A program made the position numbers and the translations under genes. From Pseudomonas ekonensis (GTDB lineage Bacteria > Pseudomonadota > Gammaproteobacteria > Pseudomonadales > Pseudomonadaceae), in the NCBI RefSeq assembly GCF_019145435.1, contig NZ_JAHSTS010000001.1:1254001-1318000 (forward strand): 64,000 bases of DNA, written 5' to 3'. Shown here piece after piece: positions 39,591 to 47,954 of the stretch. The notes below the pieces were generated by a model. The model searched no databases. It was not told the origin of the DNA and was given only the letters and a program-made list of their open reading frames with translations. Within the stretch, counting starts at the first letter, position 1. The number at the start of each line of letters is the position of its first letter.

Positions 39591-39610
39591 GATTAACCGA
39601 TGATTAACCG
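39591..39610. promoter_or_regulatory. Candidate DsbR binding site (direct repeat)
   Basis: GATTAACCG occurs twice with an 11-base period (ATTAA-N6-ATTAA), the spacing typical of sites for OmpR/PmrA-type regulators. It lies in the dsbD-dsbR gap about 30 bases upstream of a CATAAT -10-like element (39640-39645). Confidence 0.6.
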
Positions 39611-39696
39611 CCGCGCCCTTGTCGCTGCGGCGTTCGGGGCATAATGTCGGCTTAATCGGCCGGCGGCCTAATCTGCCTTTTTCTACGGGATCCACC

Positions 39697-40377
39697 ATGC
39701 ACGTACTGGTTTGCGAAGACGACGAGTTGATCGCCAGCGGCATCGTCGCGGGGCTGACGGCCCAGGGCCTGACCGTCGAGCACGTCAGCACCGCCTCCAA
39801 GGCGCGGGCGATGCTCAAGGTCGCGGAATTCGACGTGATGGTGCTGGATCTCGGCCTGCCCGACGAAGACGGCCTCAAGCTGTTGCAGCAGTTGCGCCAG
39901 CAGGGCCTGGAGATTCCGGTGCTGATCCTCACCGCGCGGGATTCGGTCACCGACCGGGTCGACGGCCTGCAGGCCGGCGCCGACGATTACCTGCTCAAGC
40001 CGTTCGACCTGCGCGAACTGTTCGCCCGCCTGCAGACCCTGTTGCGGCGGGTGGCGGGGCGCAGCGTCAACCTGATCGAGCACGGCGCGCTGACCTACGA
40101 CCCGAGCAGCCGCGAAACCACCCTCGCGGGGCGGCCGGTGGATCTGTCGCGGCGCGAGCAGTCGCTGTTGCAGGCCCTGCTGCACAACCGTGGCCGGGTG
40201 CTCTCCACCGAACAGTTGAAGGACAGCGTCTACGGATTCAACGACGAGCTGGAAAGCAACGCGCTCAACGTGCACATCCACCACCTGCGCAGCAAGCTGG
40301 GCAAAGGCATTGTGGAGACCGTGCGCGGCCTGGGCTACCGCCTGGGCCCGGCCGACGGCGGAGATTCCGACAAGTGA
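39697..40377 (+). CDS. dsbR: OmpR/PmrA-type response regulator, DsbR
   Basis: This 226-residue regulator has a receiver domain with acidic pair D8/D9, phosphoacceptor D51 and conserved K101, and a winged-helix DNA-binding domain (about 130-220, with LSRREQSLLQALL and NVHIHHLRSKLG). It is divergent from dsbD, as PA2479 is in P. aeruginosa, where the DsbRS system controls dsb genes in response to copper. Assignment rests on the context and family. Confidence 0.88.
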   Translation: MHVLVCEDDELIASGIVAGLTAQGLTVEHVSTASKARAMLKVAEFDVMVLDLGLPDEDGLKLLQQLRQQGLEIPVLILTARDSVTDRVDGLQAGADDYLLKPFDLRELFARLQTLLRRVAGRSVNLIEHGALTYDPSSRETTLAGRPVDLSRREQSLLQALLHNRGRVLSTEQLKDSVYGFNDELESNALNVHIHHLRSKLGKGIVETVRGLGYRLGPADGGDSDK

Positions 40378-41699
40378 TGAGCCTGCGCCTGCGCCTGAGC
40401 CTGACCCTCGGCGCCGCCTTCGCGCTGATCTGGGCCCTGGCCGCCGCCTGGATGCTCAGCGACCTGCGCAACCAGATGATGTTCTCCCTCGACCAGCGCC
40501 TGGTGGCGTCGGCGCGGATGGTCGCGGGGCTGCTGGAGCAGTTGCCGGCGTTGCCGGGCAAGGGCGAGGGCACCCATTTCAGCGCCGAGCAACTGAACAT
40601 CCCTGGCGGCATGGCCTGCCAGGTCAGCTCGCTGCGCGGCGAGATCCTCGCCCGCAGCCACAACAACCCGGAACAGGCGCTGGAAGCCGAGAAAATGGGT
40701 TTCCACGACCAGATGATCGACGGCGCGCCGTGGCGCACCTTCACCCTGGCCCGGGGCGACGTGCGGATCACCACGGCGGACCGGGTGATCGAGCGCGAGG
40801 CCCTGAACATGTCGATCCTGCTGGCGGCCTCGGTGCCGGTGGGCGTGGCGCTGCTAGGCTGCCTGTGCCTGCTGTGGCTGGGGATCGGCCAGGGGCTGAC
40901 GCCGCTCAACCGCCTGCGCGAAGCCTTGATGCGGCGCAACGCCGATTCGCTGGAACCGCTGCAGATCCAGGCGTTCCCCAGCGAGCTGAAACCGCTGCTC
41001 GAAACCCAGAACCAGCTGTTCCTGCGCATCGGCAAGACCATCGAGCGCGAACGCCGGCTGACCGGCGACGCCGCCCATGAGCTGCGCAGCCCGCTGACGG
41101 CGATCAAGACCCACCTGCAAGTGGCGCGCATGACCGAAGGCAACGCCCGCGACCAGTCCCTGGCCCGGGCCGAGGAGGGTGCCGACCGGCTGCACCGCAC
41201 CCTTGAGCAACTGCTGTTGCTCGCCCGGGTGGAGGGCAGCCTGTCGTTCGATGACGGCGTGCAGTGCAGCGCCGAGCAAGTGGCGAAACTGGCGATCCAG
41301 GATTCGGCCAGCGACCAGCGCCAGCGGATCCGGCTGCACTTGCCGGAGCGCTTGTCGGCCGCGCCGCTGCAGATGCCGGCGGTGCTGTCGATCGCGGCCC
41401 TGCGCAACCTGCTCGACAATGCCCTGCGCCACACCCCGGCGGACGGCCCGGTGGAACTGAGCCTGGAAACCAGCGGCAACCGCGTGCGTTTCGTGGTGCG
41501 CGACCACGGCCCCGGCATCGCCCCGGACGACCTGCAGCACCTGACCCAGCGCTTCTGGCGCAACGGCCAGAGCACCGGCTGCGGCCTGGGGCTGGCGATC
41601 GTCCAGGCGATCGTCCAGCGCTGCGCCTGCACCCTGCATTTCGACAGCCGCCCCGACGGCCTGCGCGTCGAGCTGACCATGCCGCTGCAACCGGCCTGA
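40377..41699 (+). CDS. dsbS: Sensor histidine kinase, DsbS
   Basis: This is the partner kinase of DsbR; its ATG shares one base with the dsbR stop (TGATG). The 440 residues have a membrane segment at about 10-28, a periplasmic sensor (about 30-145) with a single Cys81, a second membrane segment (about 148-170) and HAMP-like linker, the phosphoacceptor H234 in DAAHELRSPL, and an ATPase domain with NLLDNALRHTP, DHGPGI and GCGLGLAI. In P. aeruginosa DsbS a sensor-domain cysteine near this position is, as I recall, involved in copper sensing. Confidence 0.88.
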   Translation: MSLRLRLSLTLGAAFALIWALAAAWMLSDLRNQMMFSLDQRLVASARMVAGLLEQLPALPGKGEGTHFSAEQLNIPGGMACQVSSLRGEILARSHNNPEQALEAEKMGFHDQMIDGAPWRTFTLARGDVRITTADRVIEREALNMSILLAASVPVGVALLGCLCLLWLGIGQGLTPLNRLREALMRRNADSLEPLQIQAFPSELKPLLETQNQLFLRIGKTIERERRLTGDAAHELRSPLTAIKTHLQVARMTEGNARDQSLARAEEGADRLHRTLEQLLLLARVEGSLSFDDGVQCSAEQVAKLAIQDSASDQRQRIRLHLPERLSAAPLQMPAVLSIAALRNLLDNALRHTPADGPVELSLETSGNRVRFVVRDHGPGIAPDDLQHLTQRFWRNGQSTGCGLGLAIVQAIVQRCACTLHFDSRPDGLRVELTMPLQPA

Positions 41700-41843
41700 A
41701 CCGGACGGGCACCTCGCCAGCAGGTCGGCTGCGCAAGGTGTCGCGCCGGGCACATCAAATGTAACGCCTGCGCATTGGCGATCCGCCCGCCGCACCGCTA
41801 TCGTCCTGCTCAGCCTGACTCAACGGACTGAGGAAACCGCGAC

Positions 41844-42329
41844 ATGGACGCCTCCATCTACATCTGCCCGGCCACCCCCCGCGATGCCGGCGTGATCAGC
41901 CGCATCGTCGAGCGCTCGATCCGGGTCGGTTGCGCCCTCGACCACCGCAACGACGCGCAATTGGTCGACCACTGGATCCGTCGGCAATCGCCCGAACACA
42001 TCCGCGCCTGGCTCGCCGACCCCGAGCGCTACCTGAACCTCGCACTGCTGCGGGACAAGCCGGTCGGGGTCGGCATGGCGGTGGCCAGCGGCGACGTCAC
42101 CTTGTGCCACGTGCAGCCGGAGTGGTTCCGCCGCGGGGCCGGGCGGGCGCTGATGGGGGATCTCGAAGGCTGGCTGCGGATCCGCGGCACGCCCCGCGCG
42201 ACGCTGCGCAGCACCCGTGCCGGCGAAGCCTTCTACCGGCGCCTGGGCTACCGCGAGTCGGCGCCGCGCCAGCTCCATCACGGTGTGCAGGCGCTGCCCA
42301 TGCACAAGCGGCTGCCGTTGTCGGCCTGA
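41844..42329 (+). CDS. GNAT-family N-acetyltransferase, substrate unknown
   Basis: This 161-residue protein has a GNAT fold: an N-terminal PATPRDAGVISRIVERSI region, a middle strand (LALLRDKPVGVGMAV), the acetyl-CoA loop WFRRGAGRALMGDLEGWL and a C-terminal FYRRLGYRESAP motif. Nothing in the sequence names its substrate. It has its own upstream region of about 140 bases and lies on the same strand as pvdH, but a PvdS-type promoter separates the two. Confidence 0.82.
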   Translation: MDASIYICPATPRDAGVISRIVERSIRVGCALDHRNDAQLVDHWIRRQSPEHIRAWLADPERYLNLALLRDKPVGVGMAVASGDVTLCHVQPEWFRRGAGRALMGDLEGWLRIRGTPRATLRSTRAGEAFYRRLGYRESAPRQLHHGVQALPMHKRLPLSA

Positions 42330-42345
42330 TCGTCGATCAAGGGTG

Positions 42346-42369
42346 TAAATCCTCGACGCGCTTAAGCGT
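42346..42369 (+). promoter_or_regulatory. PvdS-dependent promoter upstream of pvdH
   Basis: TAAAT at 42346-42350 and CGT at 42367-42369 with exactly 16 bases between them match the PvdS pattern in full. It starts 17 bases after the stop of the GNAT gene and about 100 bases before the pvdH ATG. Confidence 0.88.
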
Positions 42370-42471
42370 TTCCAGAACAGGAAAACCTGCATGTGCGCTC
42401 CGCGACCGGAACGCGCACCTGCGTGGTGTGCAGTTTTGGTCACTATCCATAGCGCATTGAGGGGTCGAGAG

Positions 42472-43884
42472 ATGTCAGTCGCCACCAGCCAAATCGAAAC
42501 ATCGCCGGCCGAAACCGGCCATGAACCGGCGGAAACGCTGTACCAGTTCAACGAGTCGCCGCTGCTGGCCCGCCAGAGCCGCCAGGAGTCCAACGCCCGC
42601 AGTTACCCGCGGCGCATTCCCCTGGCGCTCAAGCGCGCCAAGGGCCTGTATGTCGAAGACGTCGAAGGCCGTCGCTTCATCGACTGCCTGGCCGGTGCCG
42701 GCACGCTGGCGCTGGGGCACAACCACCCGGTGGTGATCGAGGCGATCCGGCAGGTGCTGGCCGATGAGCTGCCGCTGCACACCCTCGACCTGACCACCCC
42801 GGTCAAGGACCGGTTCGTCCAGGATCTGTTCGGCCTGTTGCCGCAGGCGTTGGCCGCGGAAGCGAAAATCCAGTTCTGCGGCCCGACCGGCACCGACGCC
42901 GTGGAAGCCGCGCTGAAACTGGCGCGCACCGCCACCGGGCGCAGCACCGTGCTGTCGTTCGCCGGCGGTTACCACGGCATGAGCCAGGGCGCGTTGAGCC
43001 TGATGGGGAGCCTGGGGCCGAAACGCCCGCTGGGCGCGCTGCTCAGCAACGGCGTGCAGTTCATGCCGTTCCCGTACGACTACCGCTGCCCGTTCGGCCT
43101 CGGCGGCGCCGCAGGGGTGAAAGCCAACCTCAGCTACCTGGAGAACCTGCTCAACGACCCCGAGGCCGGCGTGCAGTTGCCGGCGGCGGTGATCGTCGAG
43201 GCGGTGCAGGGCGAGGGCGGGGTGATTCCGGCGGACATCGAGTGGCTGCGCGGCCTGCGCCGCATCACCGAGAAGGCCGGCGTGGCGCTGATCGTCGACG
43301 AGATCCAGAGCGGTTTCGCCCGCACCGGCAAGATGTTCGCCTTCGAGCACGCCGGCATCGTGCCGGACGTGGTGGTGCTGTCCAAGGCCATCGGCGGCAG
43401 CCTGCCGCTGGCGGTGGTGGTCTACCGCGAGTGGCTCGACAAATGGCAGCCGGGGGCGCACGCCGGTACGTTCCGCGGCAACCAGATGGCGATGGCCGCG
43501 GGGTCTGCGGTCATGCGTTACCTGGTCGAACACAAGGTCTGCGAGCATGCCGCCGCCATGGGCGAGCGCCTGAGCGAGCATTTGCGCCTGCTGCAGCGGG
43601 ATTTCCCGCAACTGGGCGACATTCGCGGCCGCGGCCTGATGCTCGGGGTCGAACTGGTCGATCCGCAGGGTGCGCCGGACGCCTTGGGCCATCCGCCGGC
43701 CTTCGCTCGGCTGGCGCCGCTGGTGCAGCGCGAATGCCTCAAGCGCGGCCTGATCCTGGAGTTGGGCGGCCGCCATGGCGCGGTGGTGCGGTTCCTGCCG
43801 CCGCTGGTGATCACCGCAGCGGAAATCGACCGCGTCGCCGAGATCTTCGGCCGTGCCTTGGCCGCCGCGACCGCGGCTCTGTAA
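42472..43884 (+). CDS. pvdH: Diaminobutyrate-2-oxoglutarate aminotransferase PvdH
   Basis: PvdH converts L-aspartate beta-semialdehyde to L-2,4-diaminobutyrate with glutamate as amino donor, supplying the Dab that the third adenylation domain of PvdL loads. The 470-residue class III aminotransferase has [14 protein letters not shown], the [17 protein letters not shown] cofactor loop, [13 protein letters not shown] and the PLP lysine K305 in [11 protein letters not shown]. The ATG at 42472 is where similarity begins; a longer frame from 42391 exists. The gene lies between two PvdS promoters. Confidence 0.96.
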   Translation: MSVATSQIETSPAETGHEPAETLYQFNESPLLARQSRQESNARSYPRRIPLALKRAKGLYVEDVEGRRFIDCLAGAGTLALGHNHPVVIEAIRQVLADELPLHTLDLTTPVKDRFVQDLFGLLPQALAAEAKIQFCGPTGTDAVEAALKLARTATGRSTVLSFAGGYHGMSQGALSLMGSLGPKRPLGALLSNGVQFMPFPYDYRCPFGLGGAAGVKANLSYLENLLNDPEAGVQLPAAVIVEAVQGEGGVIPADIEWLRGLRRITEKAGVALIVDEIQSGFARTGKMFAFEHAGIVPDVVVLSKAIGGSLPLAVVVYREWLDKWQPGAHAGTFRGNQMAMAAGSAVMRYLVEHKVCEHAAAMGERLSEHLRLLQRDFPQLGDIRGRGLMLGVELVDPQGAPDALGHPPAFARLAPLVQRECLKRGLILELGGRHGAVVRFLPPLVITAAEIDRVAEIFGRALAAATAAL

Positions 43885-43905
43885 ATTTTTCGCGGCGCCG
43901 AACGT
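43882..43905 (+). promoter_or_regulatory. PvdS-dependent promoter upstream of the MbtH-like gene
   Basis: TAAAT at 43882-43886, whose first three bases are the pvdH stop codon, and CGT at 43903-43905 have a 16-base spacer. The match is exact. It gives the small MbtH gene its own iron-starvation promoter although it follows pvdH by only 83 bases. Confidence 0.85.
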
Positions 43906-43967
43906 TCCTTCTACATACCCGGCTGCACCGCTCGTGCAGCCCACCCTTACAGCGATGGAGACACAGC

Positions 43968-44192
43968 ATGACGTCAGTATTCGACCGCGAGGACATCCTC
44001 TTTCAGGTCGTGGTCAACCACGAAGAGCAGTACTCGATCTGGCCGGACTACAAGGCCGTGCCGCAAGGCTGGCGCACCGTGGGCAAAAGCGGCATGAAGA
44101 AAGAGTGCCTGGCCTACATCGAAGAGGTCTGGACCGACATGCGTCCGCTGAGCCTGCGCCAGAAGATGGAAGCGCAAGCGGCTGCCCAGTAA
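43968..44192 (+). CDS. MbtH-like protein (NRPS adenylation chaperone)
   Basis: MbtH-like proteins bind NRPS adenylation domains and are needed for their folding or activity. The 74-residue protein contains the family signature: [22 protein letters not shown] followed by [26 protein letters not shown], with the conserved Ser, Trp and Pro residues. It is the counterpart of PA2412, required for pyoverdine. GGAGA at 43957-43961 supports the start. A terminator follows. Confidence 0.95.
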   Translation: MTSVFDREDILFQVVVNHEEQYSIWPDYKAVPQGWRTVGKSGMKKECLAYIEEVWTDMRPLSLRQKMEAQAAAQ

Positions 44193-44206
44193 GCCGTCGG
44201 CCAAAG

Positions 44207-44244
44207 AAAAACCCGCTGGACCGGTGACGGTCGGCGGGTTTTTT
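44207..44244. terminator. Bidirectional terminator between mbtH and fpvF
   Basis: An imperfect GC-rich hairpin (AACCCGC arm pairing with GCGGGTT, extended by ACC/GGT) is flanked by A5 on the left and T6 on the right. It can end the pvdH-mbtH message and the convergent fpv message. Confidence 0.88.
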
Positions 44245-44278
44245 CTTGCCTGCGGTTTTTGTCAGGACCGGTAGGGCC

Positions 44279-44339
44279 TCATCGCCAGCAGAGTTCTGCA
44301 TGTCCCTGACCCTTGTGGGAGCCAGCCTGCTGGCGATGA
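44279..44339. repeat. REP doublet (13-base inverted arms)
   Basis: TCATCGCCAGCAG (44279-44291) and CTGCTGGCGATGA (44327-44339) are exact reverse complements 35 bases apart, with a GTGGGAGCC segment inside: a Pseudomonas REP/REPIN-type unit downstream of fpvF. Confidence 0.75.
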
Positions 44340-44363
44340 ACGATGACACGGTTGCGGATGAGG

Positions 44364-45269
44364 TTACGTGCCGCTCAAACCCTTGAGCAGCAGGTCCACA
44401 TTGCCCTCCAGCTCGGCCACCGGATCCGCCCCGTCGGTGCCCAGCACCACGAGTCGGCTGCCGGCGTCGGCAATCGCCGCCTTCAGCGCCGGGGAAGGCT
44501 CGCGGTGATGCAGCACCACCGCCACGTCGTTGTCCTTCAGGGTGGCGGTGAGCCGTTTCAGGTCCTCGGGCGTCCACTCGGCGTCCGGCCGTGGATCCTG
44601 GCCGGCCAGTTCCAGGTTGAGGCTGCCGATCAGGTACCCGAAATGGTCGCTCAGGCTCATCACGCTCAGGTTGTCGGCGCTCGCCAGCCGCGCCTCGGTG
44701 TCGGCGTTGAGCTTGAGCAGGCGCTGTTTCAGCGCCGCCAGGTTGGCCTCGATCTTCGGCTTGTCCTGCGGCGCCAGGCGCACCAGGTCCGCCGCCATCA
44801 CATCGGCCATGCGCCCCATGTTGTTGCCCGCCAGCCACGGTTGGCTGTTCAGGCCGTCGACCTTGAGGCCCGGCTGCACGGCGATGCCGGGCAGGGCGCC
44901 GTCCACGGGCCGGGCGGCATCGACCTCGACGATGCGGATGTTGCTGCGCCGGGCCATCGGGTACAGCGGATCATCGACCCACAACGAGCGCACGCCGATC
45001 ACCGCATCGGCACCGGTCGCCAGCTTGCTCAGCGCCGGAGCGCCGCGACCGCTGAAGTAGGCGGTCTGGCGGCTGCCCGGCAGGTTGGCCGGCGCCGCGC
45101 GTTCCAGGCTGACGGCCGTGCCTTTGAGCAGCGTTTCGCCCAGGCCGTAGGTGATCGGCAGCGAGGCCAGCACCCGCAGCGGCCTGGCGCCGTCGGCGGC
45201 CAGAACGGAAGTGGAGACCGCGCCGCACAGGGCGAGGGCCAGGGTCAGTCGTCGCAATGCAAAAGTCAT
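44364..45269 (-). CDS. fpvF: Periplasmic metal/siderophore-binding protein FpvF
   Basis: FpvF, with FpvC, is a periplasmic binding protein of the FpvDE ABC transporter that handles iron or pyoverdine after ferripyoverdine uptake. The 301-residue protein has a signal peptide (1-24, ending VLA) and a ZnuA-like cluster-A-I fold (RVLASLPITYGLGETLLKG, then MSLSDHFGYLIGSLNLE). It is the last gene of the eight-gene operon, directly after fpvE with no gap. The name is given from synteny with PA2410. Confidence 0.9.
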   Translation of the reverse strand: MTFALRRLTLALALCGAVSTSVLAADGARPLRVLASLPITYGLGETLLKGTAVSLERAAPANLPGSRQTAYFSGRGAPALSKLATGADAVIGVRSLWVDDPLYPMARRSNIRIVEVDAARPVDGALPGIAVQPGLKVDGLNSQPWLAGNNMGRMADVMAADLVRLAPQDKPKIEANLAALKQRLLKLNADTEARLASADNLSVMSLSDHFGYLIGSLNLELAGQDPRPDAEWTPEDLKRLTATLKDNDVAVVLHHREPSPALKAAIADAGSRLVVLGTDGADPVAELEGNVDLLLKGLSGT

Positions 45270-46169
45270 TTATCCGAGGTTCCCTTTCAGGCTGGGGACG
45301 ATGCCGCGCGCGACGGCGGCGAGGGCGAAGGCAAGGCCGGCGACCAGGATGATCGCGGCGCCGGACGGCACCGGCAGGTCGAACACGATGGGCGCCAGGA
45401 TCCCGCACAGGGTGCTGACGGTGGCGATCAGCACCGAGCACCAGAAGAAGCCCTTGAGCGACTGGCTCAGCAGGCGCGCGGCCGCGGCCGGGATCACCAG
45501 CAGGGCGCCGACCAGGATCGCGCCGATGACCTTCACCGCCGCGACGGTGATCAGGGTCACCAGGATCACGAACAGGTAGTCCAGCGCCTTGACCGCCACC
45601 CCGCGCACCGCAGCCAGTTGCGGATTGAAGCTGGCGAGCATGATCCGGTTGTACAGCGGCAGGGCCAGGGCCATCACCAGCGAACCGACGATGGCCAGCA
45701 CCAGCAGGTCGTTGCCGTTGACCGTCAGCACCGAGCCGAACAGGACGTTCTCGAGGATGTGCACGTTGATCTTGCCGGCCAGGATCAGCAGCAGGCTGGC
45801 GCCGAGGGCCAGGGACACCGACAGAAACACGCCGATCAGGGTGTCCGGCGCCAGGCCGGTGCGGTTGCGCAGGTAATTGAGCAGGATGCCGAACAGCAGG
45901 CAGTAGCCGAACAGGCTGCCGTAAGGGCCGGTGTAGGGCTCGCCGAGCAGGATGCCGATGGCCACGCCGGTCAGCGCCGCGTGGCCGACCGCTTCGGAGA
46001 AGAACGCAAAGCGCTTGACCACCACCAGGGTGCCGAGGCCGCCGAGCACCGGGCCGATCAGCAGGCCGGCGAGCAGCGCATTGACCACAAAACCATAGGC
46101 CAGCGCCTCCGGCAGGTAACCGGACGAGGCCCAGCCCTGGACCATCAGCCGAAAGGCTTCGTAACTCAT
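45270..46169 (-). CDS. fpvE: ABC transporter permease FpvE
   Basis: This 299-residue inner-membrane protein has about eight hydrophobic helices and belongs to the ABC-3 (ZnuB/MntB-like) permease family, with VVVKRFAFFSEAVGHAALTGVAIG as the family loop and AVKVIGAILVGALLVIPAAAARL late in the protein. The start overlaps the fpvD stop by 4 bases. It forms the FpvDE transporter with the ATPase FpvD, served by FpvC and FpvF. Confidence 0.92.
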   Translation of the reverse strand: MSYEAFRLMVQGWASSGYLPEALAYGFVVNALLAGLLIGPVLGGLGTLVVVKRFAFFSEAVGHAALTGVAIGILLGEPYTGPYGSLFGYCLLFGILLNYLRNRTGLAPDTLIGVFLSVSLALGASLLLILAGKINVHILENVLFGSVLTVNGNDLLVLAIVGSLVMALALPLYNRIMLASFNPQLAAVRGVAVKALDYLFVILVTLITVAAVKVIGAILVGALLVIPAAAARLLSQSLKGFFWCSVLIATVSTLCGILAPIVFDLPVPSGAAIILVAGLAFALAAVARGIVPSLKGNLG

Positions 46170-46993
46170 CGCGCAGCGCTCCGTGGGTGGGTCGAGAACA
46201 GGGTCAGCAGGCGTTCCGGGGTCAGGGCCTGTTGCGGCGGGGCGTCGAACAGCACGCGGCGGCTGAGGCCGGTGACGTGATCGGCCAGGCGGCCGACCGC
46301 TTCCAGGTCGTGCTCGATCCACAGCACGGTGATGCCGACGGCGCGCCAGTCGCCGAGCAGGCGTTCGAACACCTGGATCCCGGCTTCGTCCAGCGCCGAC
46401 ATCGGTTCGTCGAGCACCAGCAGCTGCGGTGCCGGGATCAGGCCCTGGGCCAGCAGCACCCGCTGGCGTTCGCCGCCGGACAACGCGCCCATCCGGCGCT
46501 TGCGCTTGTCCTGCATGCCGACCCGCTCCAGCGCATCGCCGATGGCCCCGGCGTAGTGCCGGCTCAGGCCAAGGAACGCCGGGCGGCGCTGGCACATGGC
46601 GGCCATGAAGTCATCGACGGTCATCGGCAGGCCCCGGTCGAACTCCAGCGCCTGCGGCACGTAGCCGATGGTGCCGGGCTCGCCCGGCCACTGCAGGGTG
46701 AGCCGGCCCTGGTGGGGCATCTGGCCGAGCAGGGTCTTGATCAGCGAACTCTTGCCGCCGCCGTTGGGGCCGACCAGCGCGTGCACGCTGCCGGGACGCA
46801 CCGTGAAGGTGACGTTGTCCAGGATCGTCGTGCGCCCGAGCGTCAGGTTCACTTCGCTGAAATTCAGGGTCGGCCCCAGTGGAACCGGGGTTGCTCGCGA
46901 AAGCGCAGGATCGGTCGGCGTCACCGCTGGATGACTCGCCGCCTTCGCGGGCACGCCTGTTCCCACAGGGGATTCGATGTCTGTCGAACTCAT
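46166..46993 (-). CDS. fpvD: ABC transporter ATP-binding protein FpvD, with a repeat-derived N-terminal extension
   Basis: The 275-residue ATPase has Walker A GPNGGGKS at 75-82, Q-loop VPQALE, signature LSGGERQR, Walker B LLVLDEPM and switch IEHDLE. The ABC domain begins only at about residue 42 (PTLNFSEVNLTLG). Residues 8-35 are rich in Ala, Pro, Val and Thr and are encoded by a REPIN-like repeat. The start at 46993 overlaps the fpvC stop by 4 bases, which supports it. The nearest later start, a GTG at residue 48, would cut the first strand, so the extension is probably translated. Confidence 0.9.
   Translation of the reverse strand: MSSTDIESPVGTGVPAKAASHPAVTPTDPALSRATPVPLGPTLNFSEVNLTLGRTTILDNVTFTVRPGSVHALVGPNGGGKSSLIKTLLGQMPHQGRLTLQWPGEPGTIGYVPQALEFDRGLPMTVDDFMAAMCQRRPAFLGLSRHYAGAIGDALERVGMQDKRKRRMGALSGGERQRVLLAQGLIPAPQLLVLDEPMSALDEAGIQVFERLLGDWRAVGITVLWIEHDLEAVGRLADHVTGLSRRVLFDAPPQQALTPERLLTLFSTHPRSAAR
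46889..46971. repeat. REPIN-like element inside the fpvD coding sequence
   Basis: The plus strand reads TTGCTCGCGAAAGCG (46891-46905), then a spacer, then CGCCTTCGCGGGCACGCCTG followed by TTCCCACAGGGG. The two REP arms are inverted copies (about 12 of 15 bases) and match the usual fluorescent-pseudomonad REP doublet. Unlike the other copies in this window it lies within an open gene and keeps the frame. Confidence 0.8.
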
Positions 46994-47919
46994 GCGCCGG
47001 ACTCCTGGATCGCCCGCACCACGGTGTTGAGGTTGCCGGCCATTTCCTTTTCGTACTTGTCGGCGGTGTATTCGCCGTAGGAAATGTGCGACAGCGGATA
47101 GAGCTTCACGCCGGATTCGCGCTGGATGGTGTCGACGTAGGTGGACGGGAAGTCCATCTCGGAGAAGATCACCTTCACGTCCAGCTCACGCAACTGGTCG
47201 ATGGTCTTCTTCAGCTGGCTCGGGCTCGGCTCGATGCCGTGGGCCGGTTCGACCACGGCGGTGACCTCCAGGCCGAATTCGCGCAGCAGGTAGTCGTAGG
47301 CCGCATGCACAGTGGCCACCCGCAGTTCGGCGTTGGGCGCCTGGGTCAGCTTGGCCAGGGCGTCGGCGCGCATCTGCCGCAGGCGCTTGCCGTAGGCGCG
47401 GGCGTTCTGGGTGTAGGCCTTGGCGTTGTCCGGGTCGAGCTTGCCCAGTTCCCGGGCGATGTTGTTGACCTGGGCGATGGAGGCGCTGACCGACAGGAAC
47501 GTGTGCGGGTTGACCACCTTGCCGGCACCGCGTGCGGCGACGCCGGTGGCGGCCAGCAGCGGTACGTTTTCGTTGGCTTCGATGGTCTTGATGTCCGGGG
47601 TTTCGCTGGCGGCGATCATGCGGTCGGCGAAGTCGTCATGGCCTACGCCGTTGAGCACGATCACGTCCAGCCCGCTGATGCGCTTGATGTCTTCGGCGCG
47701 GGGTTCGTAGGCATGCGGGTTGAAGCCGGCGGGAATCAGCGGCACCACGTCGGCCTTGTCGCCGACGATGTTGGCCACATAGCTGTAGTACGGGTGCAGG
47801 GTGATGCCGATGCGCAGGCGCTTGGCCGGGTCGGCGCTGGCCAGCGGGCTCAGCAGGCAGGCGCACAGGCCGGCCAGCAGCAGGCGCAGGAAGGGGCGGC
47901 GGGCAGAGGAAATGGACAT
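46990..47919 (-). CDS. fpvC: Periplasmic metal/siderophore-binding protein FpvC
   Basis: FpvC is a ZnuA-like periplasmic protein of the FpvCDEF system. The 309-residue protein has a signal peptide (1-30, ending ASA) and the family pattern LHPYYSYVANIVGDKADVVPL, PAGFNPHAYEPRAEDI, GKVVNPHTFLS and TVHAAYDYLLREFG with several His ligands. The ATG at 47917-47919 begins the signal peptide; the frame is open much further upstream but overlaps fpvK. The gap to fpvK (35 bases) is the only non-overlapping junction in the first six genes of the operon. Confidence 0.91.
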   Translation of the reverse strand: MSISSARRPFLRLLLAGLCACLLSPLASADPAKRLRIGITLHPYYSYVANIVGDKADVVPLIPAGFNPHAYEPRAEDIKRISGLDVIVLNGVGHDDFADRMIAASETPDIKTIEANENVPLLAATGVAARGAGKVVNPHTFLSVSASIAQVNNIARELGKLDPDNAKAYTQNARAYGKRLRQMRADALAKLTQAPNAELRVATVHAAYDYLLREFGLEVTAVVEPAHGIEPSPSQLKKTIDQLRELDVKVIFSEMDFPSTYVDTIQRESGVKLYPLSHISYGEYTADKYEKEMAGNLNTVVRAIQESGA

Positions 47920-47954
47920 GGGCAAGCGGTCTTCCGTGGAATGGAGGCGGGAGG

